This document shows positions 55,295-64,000 of a stretch of DNA of 64,000 nucleotides, in pieces (position 1 is the first letter of the stretch; each line of letters starts with the position of its first letter). Both the position numbers and the translations under genes were made by a program. The notes beneath the pieces are model-generated. The model was not told where the DNA came from and did no database searches. It worked only from the letters and a program-made list of their open reading frames with translations. Origin of the DNA: Sphingobacteriales bacterium (GTDB lineage: Bacteria; Bacteroidota; Bacteroidia; Chitinophagales; UBA2359); the NCBI GenBank assembly GCA_016706405.1, contig JADJJT010000001.1, positions 1,181,501 to 1,245,500 on the forward strand, in the 5' to 3' direction.

Positions 55295-58200
55295 TTATTG
55301 TTTCATGAACTTGTTGGTAATAACTTCAGTACCGTTGTTTAAGGTAATGTAGTAAGTACCAGCAGCGTAGTTAGCTACGTTCAATTTAACTTCGTTGTAT
55401 CCATTAACAGCATCAACAACTTTAACGGCAACAACTTTTCCGGCTACATCGTAAACTGTGATGTTGATATTGCTAGTTTGAGTAGCAGTATATCCAACAG
55501 TCAAGTCAACTTTAGCAGGTACTGGACCAAGTTTTACGATACCGAAAGCAACTTCGCCACGGATTAAGGTAATGGTTCCAGCATCGTGGATTTGGCCATT
55601 CTTATCGTGCGATAGCAAACGGTAGTAGCTTAGGCCAGCAGGAGCGTTGGCGTGTAAGAAGTTGTAGTTGGTAATGGTAGCAATAGTACCTTGACCAGCT
55701 TGTTCGTTGATAGTGGTAAATACGATACCATCGGTCGAAGTTTGAAGTTCGAACGAAGCGTTGTCAATTTCGCTGGCGGTTGTCCAAGTCAAGAAGTTAC
55801 CGTTGTCTTGAACTTCACCAGTAAAGCTTACTAACTCAACAGGAGTTTTAGCGCAAGGCTCTACATCTTCGTTTACATTGTAAATGTTGCCATTTACGTC
55901 TGTAATTGTAAAGTTAAAGCTTTCGCCGTCAGCTTTTTCGAAACTAAACATGGTGCTCATATAGTTGGTAGCACTAAAGTCGCCGGTAATACTAAACGGT
56001 GGTGTACCGCTTGTAATATTTACGTCAACATCATAAGTACCAACTTGTGAAGAGCCTACTGGAGGACAAATCACATCGTATTCAACTAACAAGTTTGTGC
56101 CCTGACCACCTTTAACGAATAAGGTAATATTTGCAGTTTTTTGCTGACCAATAGCGTCGCAAACTACATACACAACATTAACGGTTCCGGTAAAGTTAGG
56201 AGCAGGTTTGAAGATAAATGTACCATCAGCGAACCATTCAATTTCACCAATTGAAGGATCGATATCTTGCATACCACAAACAACGATATCTGTTCCGTTG
56301 TCGTTTGCCAAGATGTTCAAGTTAATCTGTTGACCTTGTTCGCTTTCGCCAGCATCGTTGTCAGCAGCTAAGCCGCAAGGTTCGCTTGGAATAGCTACAA
56401 GAGCAGGACCACCTTGACACAAATGACCGTCAGAAGATACATTGATTGATACTTGTGCATCAGCTGGGAAGGCTGTACCATCTATATTAGTAATATAAGC
56501 ACAAGAAACACCACCATCTATGCTAAATATCGAACTTGAATTTTCGATACCAGCTTTAGGCCAGTTGATATCGTAAGCGCCGCTTCCGTAGAATTCAGGA
56601 GCACCACCCGAGATACAAACTTGTACTAAATAACCATTATAAACAACACCACCTACTTCAGTAGAAGCAAAACATTCGGCAGTTGCTGTTATTGAAACTG
56701 GGTTCAATACAGTAATTGCAAATGCTTGGCTAATAGCATAACAATCGTTGTCAGCATCACCTTCAATCCATGCGCCAGCGTTGTCGCCTACACTTGGAGC
56801 TGAAACTTGGCCTACATGATAGTTTACTACCCAAACATTAAATGAACCAGCGTTTTCAGTGCCATTGATGAAGTTGCCATCATCAGTTAAAGCAACGATA
56901 GTTCCATCTTCAGAAGTAATTGCAAAGAAGTTGGCATAACCAGCACCTTCATTGAAACCAACTAAACTAAATGGATCAACTTTAATTTGCTCTTCAGCAC
57001 AGTAAACGAAGTCATTCAAGTTATTAGCCATTGGCGGGAATACGCCAAATACACCAGCAAAAGCGTTACAAGCAACAGGACATGGGTCTGGAGTGTCGCT
57101 TACAACAACAGCATCGGTACAGTTATTGCCAATATCATCAACATTAAAGCTAAACGGAGCACCGCTTGCGATAGGATCGCTTACAAATGGGTTGGCCATA
57201 TTGTAAGAACCGCTACCACCGCTAATTGTGAAGCTAACGGTGTAAGCTGTGCCATCTTCGTTACAAGTTACAGTTAAGCCGTCAACCACTATAGGAGTAG
57301 CATCAACAACTGTAATTGTAGCAGTAGCAGTAGCCGAGCATTCGCCAGCACCAGCAGTGTAAGATACAGCAACATCGCCGCTATACAAGGCAGGATCAAA
57401 TGTGCCATCCGAAGCTGCACCATTGATAGTAAACGAGCCACCAGCTGGGTTACCAACTAAGGTAATAGCTGCATCATCGCTACAAATACTTGCAGGAGCA
57501 CCAACGATTTGAGCTGAAGAAACACCAGGTGTAACTTCAATTGTCATAGCATCAGAACCACCGCAGTAGTTGTTGTCGCTTGGTATTTCGTAAGTTACTG
57601 TGTAAGTACCTACACCAGCAGTAGCTGGGTTGAACGAAGCACCCGATAAACCAGCCGAAGCAGGTTCAACACTCCATGTGCCAATACCAGAAGTACCAGC
57701 AGCATAGTAAGCCGATAGATCAACTACACCAGCACTTTCGCATACAGAGATTGCATCAGTAGAAAGTTCTGCATTTTGAGCAGGTTTGATCTTAATAGAT
57801 TTGGTACGTACAGTTTCATTATCATCATCTATGCAGTTCAAATCATCAGATTTGATAGCATCAATGATATTGTTGCCGTTGCCAGTTTCGTAGGTAACTT
57901 CGATTTCCGAGTAGTCACCAGCGAAGCCATTAGGAGCAAATACCCAGAATGGAACATCTTCTGAATCCATATTCAAGGTTACAGGAGGAGTATTAAATGG
58001 AGCCCAGTTTGGAACATCAGCAGAGAAGTTACCAACAGGAACACATTGTACCCAATCAAGATGAACATTGATGGTTACAGTATATTGTTCGGTCATCGGA
58101 GCCCAAGTGCGGCAAGTATCACCAGTGATGGTGCCATCTTGGTAGGTATCATTGTAGTTACCATTGTACAAGTGAGCCATTAAGTCGCGTACAAAGTAGC

Positions 58201-61200
58201 GAGTTTTTGACAATTCGGTACAATAGCCAACATAACAAGCACCGCTCGAAATTGGGCGTACATCTGATAAGCCATCAGTAACAGTGTAATCTAAGTAAGA
58301 ATCGCTACCGCCATAGATATTGGTGCCGTTGCCAGTCCAGTTAGGCATAACTGGGGCAAATTCACCGTCCATACAAGCGTTCGGGTCATCTTTACAAGCA
58401 ATACATGGGGTAGAGCAATCTTGCCATCCGTTGAAGGCAGGATAACCATAAGTATCAAGTTCGCTACCATTGTAAACTGGGTTATTGCCAGCATCGTTAG
58501 TAACACCTGCAACTGATGGATTAGTTTCGATAACGCCGTCTGCATTTACGCAGTTGTGGTCAGCATCATCAACCCATGGAGTATTGCCATTAAATACATA
58601 ACCGATATCAGTACCTACATCGAATATACCGTTTCCGTTTACATCAATCCAAGTACCATCAACGTCACCCATTGGATCAATTGGGTCGTCTAAGTAATCT
58701 TCTAACTCGTCATCAATACCATTGTTATCATCATCATCATCGGCGCAACCAGCACCAGGTATAATGGTAACATCGTTAGTATTGTGGTGTTGAGTGAATA
58801 ATACTTCAGTATCAGGTTGTTTGCATGCATCTGAACCGATGGTATATTCGTATGTTTGCGAATAAGCATCATCGTAGTCAGAACCAATTGTTACATTGAT
58901 TACGTGACCAGTTGTAATGGTATAATTCGGAATGTCGTCAACGTTTGAAAGATCAAGTTCAACTTCATCCGGAACACCCATAGCATCAGGAGACATATAG
59001 CAGTTATAACCACCAATCGAGTTTGAATATTCGTAAATTTCTTCGCCACCTTCATATTCTACGCCATTACAGCCAGGAATAGTAAAGGCACCACCGTTAT
59101 AAACGATTACCCAAGTTTCGCCATCTTCATCACCTTCTAAACAAGCAGCAGCTTCAGGAACTAACGAAATAATTACGCTGTTTGACATACGTTGTAGTGT
59201 ACGCAAGTCACCTAAAGTGTTTTTGCTGTTTTGGATGGTGTCTATAGGAGCAGATGACATTTGTTCGAATGGACCAGCTAAAGTAAAGTCTTCGCTTGCT
59301 TCAACACAAAGAGGAGCATATTGGTCAGCACCAGTGCTAGCACCACCATCGTCAGCATTAGCATCGCCCCAACTCATAAACTCAACTTGTTCGCCGCTAC
59401 AAACGTTGATAATACCAACACCAGCTGCGTTATCCGGAATGTTTAAGATTGGGAACCAACGAGAACCGCGGTTAGCAGCAGGACATTCGCTTGGACGTTC
59501 CCATGGGAATTCAGTTGCAGCTACATTTAAGTCGCCAGCATCCCAAGCATCGTTGTCATTCGAGTCAACATATAAGCCAGGTACAAAGCCAGAGCCAGGT
59601 ACATTACCATAAGGGTTACCCATTGGGTCAATACCAGCATACCATGGGTAACCTGTTCCACAAACCATACCTTTGTATGGGTTAGGACCAAAGTTAGGAA
59701 CGGTATATAGGTCATGTTTTTGGTTGTACCAAGTACCTTGGTCATCATCAAACACACCATATAATTGCATGTATTTACCTTCAGATACGTCTGTAGTAAT
59801 AGGTTCGCCATCTGGGCCAATATAAGTAACATCCACCATTAAGGCGTTGGCAGGAGAACCACCATTGCCAGCATTCGGGCTGTTATCATCGTAGAATACT
59901 AAAGCATAACAGCTTAATTCGCTATCGGTAAAGCCTGAAAGCTCAATACCTTCGCAGAACGAGCAGGTAGCATAAGTATCATCCATATTGTTAAATGGAG
60001 TACCGTTGTTGTTTACGTAGTTGTAGTTTACGCAGTGGTCATCAATTGAAGCATCATAACCATAGTCGGCATAATGAATCTCAGAAATGATCGGATTGCG
60101 TTTGTTTTCATCTAAAGTAACAACGATAGTTGTATCAAACGAACCAGTTATTTCGGTTGGAGCGATGAATTGGGCTTCTTCGTCAATTAACTCAGTTAAT
60201 ACTAAAGTATCATTTTCGCAGAAAGCTTCAGCTACGGTAACTTTGCCAATTTGGTCTTCATACAAGTGGTTTTCACCCCAACGGTCATCAAGATCCATTA
60301 ACATGGTCAAGTTCCAAGTAGCGTTAATTACAAAGCCACAGTCAGTCATGGTTTCGTAAGTAAACGGCAAGGTATAAGTTGGTTGGCCACAAGTAAAGTC
60401 AACAGGTTCAATGTTTGTATCAACCACTTGGCTTACTACAAACAAAGTACGGCATAGACGATCCATATATAAGATATCACCATCTGGGGCGATATAGTCA
60501 TAATAGAATTCTTCTTGGCTATCCGGATGCAAGCCCCAGTTTAATAAACCAGGATTTGATGGGTAGCAACGATTGCCCGGAGTTGTGCAGTAGTTGCGTT
60601 CAGCATCTGTTACACCTTGTTGTTCCCAGCAAGTATTAGTCATACCAATCGAGCGGTTAGCACCGTCAATATCAACTACGTTTAAGTCCATAGTAATCAT
60701 ACCAGCAGCTGGGCCGTTGCAGGCAGTAAAGATACCAAGGTTAGTTTGGTCGTCTTTACCTGCATCGCTACCAGTTTTGCCTAATTCACCATCGGGGTCA
60801 ATACCGTAACCAACTAATTGAGTTACGTTATTGTTTTGACGATAGTTCATAGACCATAATAGATCACTGATTTGCTCAGTAGTATAGTAGGCTAAGTCAG
60901 CAGGAGCTACACCAAGAGCTTCGCAAACGTTTACTAAGGCAACAGCCGAAGGACCGGTGCGAATATCAAATTCGGGGTCGTAAGCAATAGCACCGTAGCT
61001 AATACCATTCGAAGCAGCGTATAGGTCGCCAGAACCAGCAGAGATATAATCTACAGGAACAGAAACGCCAGCAATTTTACCATCACCACCTACTGTGAAA
61101 CCACCAGCAATATAGTCGGCAGTTGAAGAAGATGGATTAGTAGTATTATTGCCACCATTTTGTAACGAACCAACTACACCACGCAATTGGAATGCGCCGT

Positions 61201-64000
61201 AAACGTGTCCGGTAGATTTACCAGCAGTTACAGGTGGGAAGTAGCCTTCTGTACCAGCTAATATACCATACTCATGACGTTCGTAGAAGAATAAGGCATA
61301 ACAGCTTAAGTCAGTACCTTCAGCAGCAGTTAACTCTACAAATTCGCGTGGGTTAGAAGCATCGTACTCAATCTCTGTGATGTGAGCAGGTACTTTACCA
61401 GCTATAAAGTTAAAGCCGTTGTTGTTGTTACCTGGATCTTGGTTGCCATCGTCAATGTACTCAGTCAAATCAATTGAAAAGTCATCAGCAGATTGGCATA
61501 CAAAGCCATAAGATTCAACATTTAATGGGAATGTATCATCAATTACCCAAACAATTTCGCCATCAGTTACATCGCATTGAGCATCACCTACAACATAGCT
61601 AACTTCTACTTTGCCAGCACAATCGAAGGTATAAGTAGTACCAGCAGCATCGTAAGCAACAGTAACATCAGTACAAGCTTCATTGGTATAATTAATTATA
61701 AAGTTACCACCTGGGGTAGCACCGCTTACTAAATAGTCGTTCAAATCTACAGTAGCGTCTAAGCAAATTTGACCATCAATATCAAGGTCAGCAGTAGCTT
61801 GAGAAATTACAGTAATAGTGAAAGAGCCAGTAGCAACACATGTAGTACCAGTTGTGTAAGTAATAGCGTAAACACCATCGCATGATGGGCATGAAGCCGC
61901 AGCAACGTTCGGATCAAATACATTAAGACCTATAACACCTGGGCCACTGAATGTACCAGCAGCTTGACCTTGTGGAGTTTGAACAAATTGGTTTAAGTTA
62001 ACCAAAGCATCTGAGCATACACTTACTTCAGCATCAGGTATTGTAACAGATGGAAGAGCAACTACATTAATGATTGACTCTTCGGTAGTAGTACAAGTAC
62101 CATTTGTTACAGTATGTGTAATGGTATAGTTACCAACCCAGTCAGTTGGGATAACAAAATCGTTACCAGATACCATAACTGTTTGGCCAACACCAGCATT
62201 GATAGTGGTTGTACCAGCATTATCCGGAGTAATTGTTAAGGTTGAACCAGCGCAAATTGTAGGAGTGCCGTTGTCTGTGAAGTCAGCACTTAATACGCGG
62301 TCAATATAAACAGTACCCATATTGGCATCGTTACCACCACAAGTAGGCGAGTTGCCTAATGCATAGTAGATAGTAACCGGAATTTGCATAGAATAACCTT
62401 CAGCATTTGCTAAATCGTTATCAGCAGCATCAGAAGCAGCAACAGCAGCTTGCCAAGCGGTGTAAGCACCAGGCACATCACCACAAGTCAATGGATCGGC
62501 GTTACAAGCAGCAACAGCAGCATTGTATGCAGCAAAAGCAGCATCTTCGTCAGCTTGTGCAGCAGCAGCAGCAGCTTGTAGTGCAGCTAATTGGTTATCA
62601 ATAACCTCGTCAGCAGCAGCAATAACATCACATACGTTTAAGATATCGCCACTTACTAAGCCATCAAATGGGGCCATAGCATAGAATTCACCACCGTTTT
62701 TATCTGTACCAGCCGAGAAGCCAGTAGTCAATAAGGCAGTTAAGTCATAGCCACAGTTTGTACCACTCCAATCGCCTTCGCAAAGGGTAGCCTCACCAAG
62801 TGTGCCGTTAAAGCTATTGTTAATAAAGAAGTCGCCACATTCTGTATCTTTAGCTGTTTCGTCTTCAGTTAAAACGCCATCGCCATTTAGGTCAATAGCA
62901 TCGCAACCATAAACTGTGTGGCAAATTTGAATTTCGGTAAATTCTTCTAAGCCTACAGCATTAAATACATCATAAGGACGCCAAATTGTTTCGCCATCTG
63001 GGTCAACCCATTCTTCTACTGCAGTATAAACACCACCTGAAACGTCTTTGCCAGTATCGGCACAAGCATCGCCATCGCCATCGTAAGGCAACGAAATAGT
63101 GTTTAAGGTATTACCTTGATTGCTAGTAGTTTCTGAAGAAGTGAAGGCATCAAAATCATCAATTTTGTAATAGATGTAAACGCGCAACGAAACTTCAAAA
63201 TCATCAGCATGCGATAAAGCAGTATAAGTAAAGGCTGGGCTAGCACCTAAGCAGTTGCTAAAGTTCAAATCGCCAGCATCTACAAGATTAGTTGGGTCAA
63301 ATACAAATAATGGATTTGCACATTGGCCATTTTGACCAGGAGTAGCTGGGTTGTTATCAAACACAGTGCAGTTTTCGATATTTGTAATGTCAAATTTATC
63401 GTTACCAGCACCACCAGGACCTTGGTTGTCGCCAATATCAAAAATATTATTGCCAGAAGGATCTGTTACAAATAAATGATCTACATCACCTTGGAATTGC
63501 TGATTATTGCAATCTGTGTAAGAAACATACACTTTGTAGTCAATAATAGTAGCTTGAGGTGGAATACCAGTCAAGTTAACTGTAACTACGGTAGGTATGT
63601 TTGCATTACCGCAAAGGGTTTCAGTTTCATCAAATATTACATAAGGATTTGTGCAAGAGTGGGCAGTTAGGTTGTAAGCACCTGTTAAGTCGCGGCTATT
63701 GGGGCAGCCATCTATGTAACCAGCTGTGGTTTCAGTACCTTGACCTTCGCAAAGGATATTATCCAATGGTGGGCAGTTGAAAGCAGCATCCGGAATAGCG
63801 TGAACATTAATAGTAATAGTTACAGGATCAACGATAAAGGCGCCAGTACAAGATGCATAGCAAGTTGTATTTACTGGACCATCAGGTGTTCCGTCACCAT
63901 CCCAGTCGCCATCAAAACCTACTACATAGCAAAGTGTAATACTTTCAATACCATCAACATCGTCAACTAAAATGGCGTTGCCATCCCAGTCGTAAGCGTT
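55295..64000 (-). CDS. Giant secreted surface protein with LTD-like, Ig-like and T9SS domains (start beyond window)
   Basis: The frame is open from the stop at 55295 to the window edge, so at least 2,901 residues are encoded and the start lies outside. A non-ATG codon at 63766 is not the real start. Visible parts include an early Cys-paired region, an Ala-rich helix (LAALQAAAAAAQADEDAAF) near 62400-62620, and many Ig-like units (ITVISQATADLDIDG, EVSVCSDALVNLNQF). Two lamin-tail-like modules occur (HITEIEYDASNPREFVELTA and IISEIHYADYGYDAS), along with a cadherin-like unit (PNFTGTVNVVYVVCDAIG) near 56200. The end is a T9SS sorting domain (VKLGPVPAKVDLTVGY, GTYYITLNNGTEVITNKFMKQ). Adhesion, matrix or gliding roles are plausible; calcium-loop-like Asp/Asn stretches are frequent. 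Confidence 0.88.
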   Translation of the reverse strand, partial: NAYDWDGNAILVDDVDGIESITLCYVVGFDGDWDGDGTPDGPVNTTCYASCTGAFIVDPVTITINVHAIPDAAFNCPPLDNILCEGQGTETTAGYIDGCPNSRDLTGAYNLTAHSCTNPYVIFDETETLCGNANIPTVVTVNLTGIPPQATIIDYKVYVSYTDCNNQQFQGDVDHLFVTDPSGNNIFDIGDNQGPGGAGNDKFDITNIENCTVFDNNPATPGQNGQCANPLFVFDPTNLVDAGDLNFSNCLGASPAFTYTALSHADDFEVSLRVYIYYKIDDFDAFTSSETTSNQGNTLNTISLPYDGDGDACADTGKDVSGGVYTAVEEWVDPDGETIWRPYDVFNAVGLEEFTEIQICHTVYGCDAIDLNGDGVLTEDETAKDTECGDFFINNSFNGTLGEATLCEGDWSGTNCGYDLTALLTTGFSAGTDKNGGEFYAMAPFDGLVSGDILNVCDVIAAADEVIDNQLAALQAAAAAAQADEDAAFAAYNAAVAACNADPLTCGDVPGAYTAWQAAVAASDAADNDLANAEGYSMQIPVTIYYALGNSPTCGGNDANMGTVYIDRVLSADFTDNGTPTICAGSTLTITPDNAGTTTINAGVGQTVMVSGNDFVIPTDWVGNYTITHTVTNGTCTTTEESIINVVALPSVTIPDAEVSVCSDALVNLNQFVQTPQGQAAGTFSGPGVIGLNVFDPNVAAASCPSCDGVYAITYTTGTTCVATGSFTITVISQATADLDIDGQICLDATVDLNDYLVSGATPGGNFIINYTNEACTDVTVAYDAAGTTYTFDCAGKVEVSYVVGDAQCDVTDGEIVWVIDDTFPLNVESYGFVCQSADDFSIDLTEYIDDGNQDPGNNNNGFNFIAGKVPAHITEIEYDASNPREFVELTAAEGTDLSCYALFFYERHEYGILAGTEGYFPPVTAGKSTGHVYGAFQLRGVVGSLQNGGNNTTNPSSSTADYIAGGFTVGGDGKIAGVSVPVDYISAGSGDLYAASNGISYGAIAYDPEFDIRTGPSAVALVNVCEALGVAPADLAYYTTEQISDLLWSMNYRQNNNVTQLVGYGIDPDGELGKTGSDAGKDDQTNLGIFTACNGPAAGMITMDLNVVDIDGANRSIGMTNTCWEQQGVTDAERNYCTTPGNRCYPSNPGLLNWGLHPDSQEEFYYDYIAPDGDILYMDRLCRTLFVVSQVVDTNIEPVDFTCGQPTYTLPFTYETMTDCGFVINATWNLTMLMDLDDRWGENHLYEDQIGKVTVAEAFCENDTLVLTELIDEEAQFIAPTEITGSFDTTIVVTLDENKRNPIISEIHYADYGYDASIDDHCVNYNYVNNNGTPFNNMDDTYATCSFCEGIELSGFTDSELSCYALVFYDDNSPNAGNGGSPANALMVDVTYIGPDGEPITTDVSEGKYMQLYGVFDDDQGTWYNQKHDLYTVPNFGPNPYKGMVCGTGYPWYAGIDPMGNPYGNVPGSGFVPGLYVDSNDNDAWDAGDLNVAATEFPWERPSECPAANRGSRWFPILNIPDNAAGVGIINVCSGEQVEFMSWGDANADDGGASTGADQYAPLCVEASEDFTLAGPFEQMSSAPIDTIQNSKNTLGDLRTLQRMSNSVIISLVPEAAACLEGDEDGETWVIVYNGGAFTIPGCNGVEYEGGEEIYEYSNSIGGYNCYMSPDAMGVPDEVELDLSNVDDIPNYTITTGHVINVTIGSDYDDAYSQTYEYTIGSDACKQPDTEVLFTQHHNTNDVTIIPGAGCADDDDDNNGIDDELEDYLDDPIDPMGDVDGTWIDVNGNGIFDVGTDIGYVFNGNTPWVDDADHNCVNADGVIETNPSVAGVTNDAGNNPVYNGSELDTYGYPAFNGWQDCSTPCIACKDDPNACMDGEFAPVMPNWTGNGTNIYGGSDSYLDYTVTDGLSDVRPISSGACYVGYCTELSKTRYFVRDLMAHLYNGNYNDTYQDGTITGDTCRTWAPMTEQYTVTINVHLDWVQCVPVGNFSADVPNWAPFNTPPVTLNMDSEDVPFWVFAPNGFAGDYSEIEVTYETGNGNNIIDAIKSDDLNCIDDDNETVRTKSIKIKPAQNAELSTDAISVCESAGVVDLSAYYAAGTSGIGTWSVEPASAGLSGASFNPATAGVGTYTVTYEIPSDNNYCGGSDAMTIEVTPGVSSAQIVGAPASICSDDAAITLVGNPAGGSFTINGAASDGTFDPALYSGDVAVSYTAGAGECSATATATITVVDATPIVVDGLTVTCNEDGTAYTVSFTISGGSGSYNMANPFVSDPIASGAPFSFNVDDIGNNCTDAVVVSDTPDPCPVACNAFAGVFGVFPPMANNLNDFVYCAEEQIKVDPFSLVGFNEGAGYANFFAITSEDGTIVALTDDGNFINGTENAGSFNVWVVNYHVGQVSAPSVGDNAGAWIEGDADNDCYAISQAFAITVLNPVSITATAECFASTEVGGVVYNGYLVQVCISGGAPEFYGSGAYDINWPKAGIENSSSIFSIDGGVSCAYITNIDGTAFPADAQVSINVSSDGHLCQGGPALVAIPSEPCGLAADNDAGESEQGQQINLNILANDNGTDIVVCGMQDIDPSIGEIEWFADGTFIFKPAPNFTGTVNVVYVVCDAIGQQKTANITLFVKGGQGTNLLVEYDVICPPVGSSQVGTYDVDVNITSGTPPFSITGDFSATNYMSTMFSFEKADGESFNFTITDVNGNIYNVNEDVEPCAKTPVELVSFTGEVQDNGNFLTWTTASEIDNASFELQTSTDGIVFTTINEQAGQGTIATITNYNFLHANAPAGLSYYRLLSHDKNGQIHDAGTITLIRGEVAFGIVKLGPVPAKVDLTVGYTATQTSNINITVYDVAGKVVAVKVVDAVNGYNEVKLNVANYAAGTYYITLNNGTEVITNKFMKQ
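62400..62625 (-). repeat. Ala-rich coiled-coil segment in the giant protein
   Basis: About 75 residues with runs of Ala plus Asp, Gln and Asn (AAAAAAQADEDAAFAAYNAAV, AWQAAVAASDAADNDLANAE) form a predicted helix between beta-rich domains. The DNA is GC-richer and trinucleotide-repeat-like (GCA/TGC runs). Confidence 0.7.

Noticed and set aside
1..64000. Defence system, prophage or conjugative element near the IS-rich start
   Set aside because: No restriction, toxin-antitoxin, integrase, phage structural or mobilisation genes were recognisable on either strand.

Overview
The window is a chromosomal stretch of a Bacteroidota bacterium, probably from the Saprospiria/Chitinophagia side, though the exact lineage cannot be fixed from sequence alone. 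The evidence is a SusC/SusD pair, several secreted proteins with type IX secretion (T9SS) C-terminal sorting domains, a DUF5777 protein, a futalosine hydrolase, and many promoters of the Bacteroidota type (TAnnTTTG -7 boxes such as TATCTTTG) close to start codons. Shine-Dalgarno-like sites are largely absent.

Layout. 1-5.2 kb is a mobile-element-rich accessory patch: an 858-bp tandem array of a small outer-membrane-type gene is split by an IS982-family element, followed by an ISL2-group IS5 element that itself carries an IS1380-family element. 5.4-13.1 kb holds a FG-GAP/T9SS protein, a small RsbW-like ATPase, accA, a SRAP/HMCES protein, a broken secreted protein, a methyltransferase, a membrane protein and a YegP-like protein. 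13.2-18.9 kb is a SusD-SusC pair whose receptor gene is broken by an IS256-like element and by a separate 1-nt frameshift. 19.1-24.5 kb holds two secreted PKD/T9SS proteins, one split by a frameshift and preceded by an 8-bp tandem repeat. 25.3-35.4 kb is the housekeeping core: gyrA, dapD, scpB, clpP, a sensor histidine kinase, ftsE, tRNA-Glu and lepA. 35.5-49.8 kb has a CapA-SPOR protein, an IS5-family element, a HAD phosphatase, an ECF sigma factor with an overlapping anti-sigma/barrel gene, three T9SS proteins, mqnB, paaD, paaI, a DUF5777 protein, a SpoU methyltransferase and a small methyltransferase. 49.8-55 kb has a YqaA-like membrane protein, an RluB-type pseudouridine synthase with a very long repeat-built N-terminal region, an M20 dipeptidase and a lipoprotein. 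55.3 kb to the edge is one giant T9SS-secreted surface protein whose start lies beyond the window.

Working together. The cell-surface theme is strong: T9SS cargo, SusCD uptake, an anti-sigma protein with a barrel-like end, and a giant adhesin-like protein. The most unusual signal is not a gene: the palindrome TCCGGA occurs roughly 95 times by hand count (about 80 outside the rluB repeats), against about 9 expected at 40% GC. It is missing from the first 5.2 kb and from every insertion sequence, and it sometimes forms paired hairpins, including one apparent terminator. I found no recognisable defence system, CRISPR array, prophage or biosynthetic cluster. Many single-base frameshifts, mostly in A/T runs, may be decay or sequencing error.
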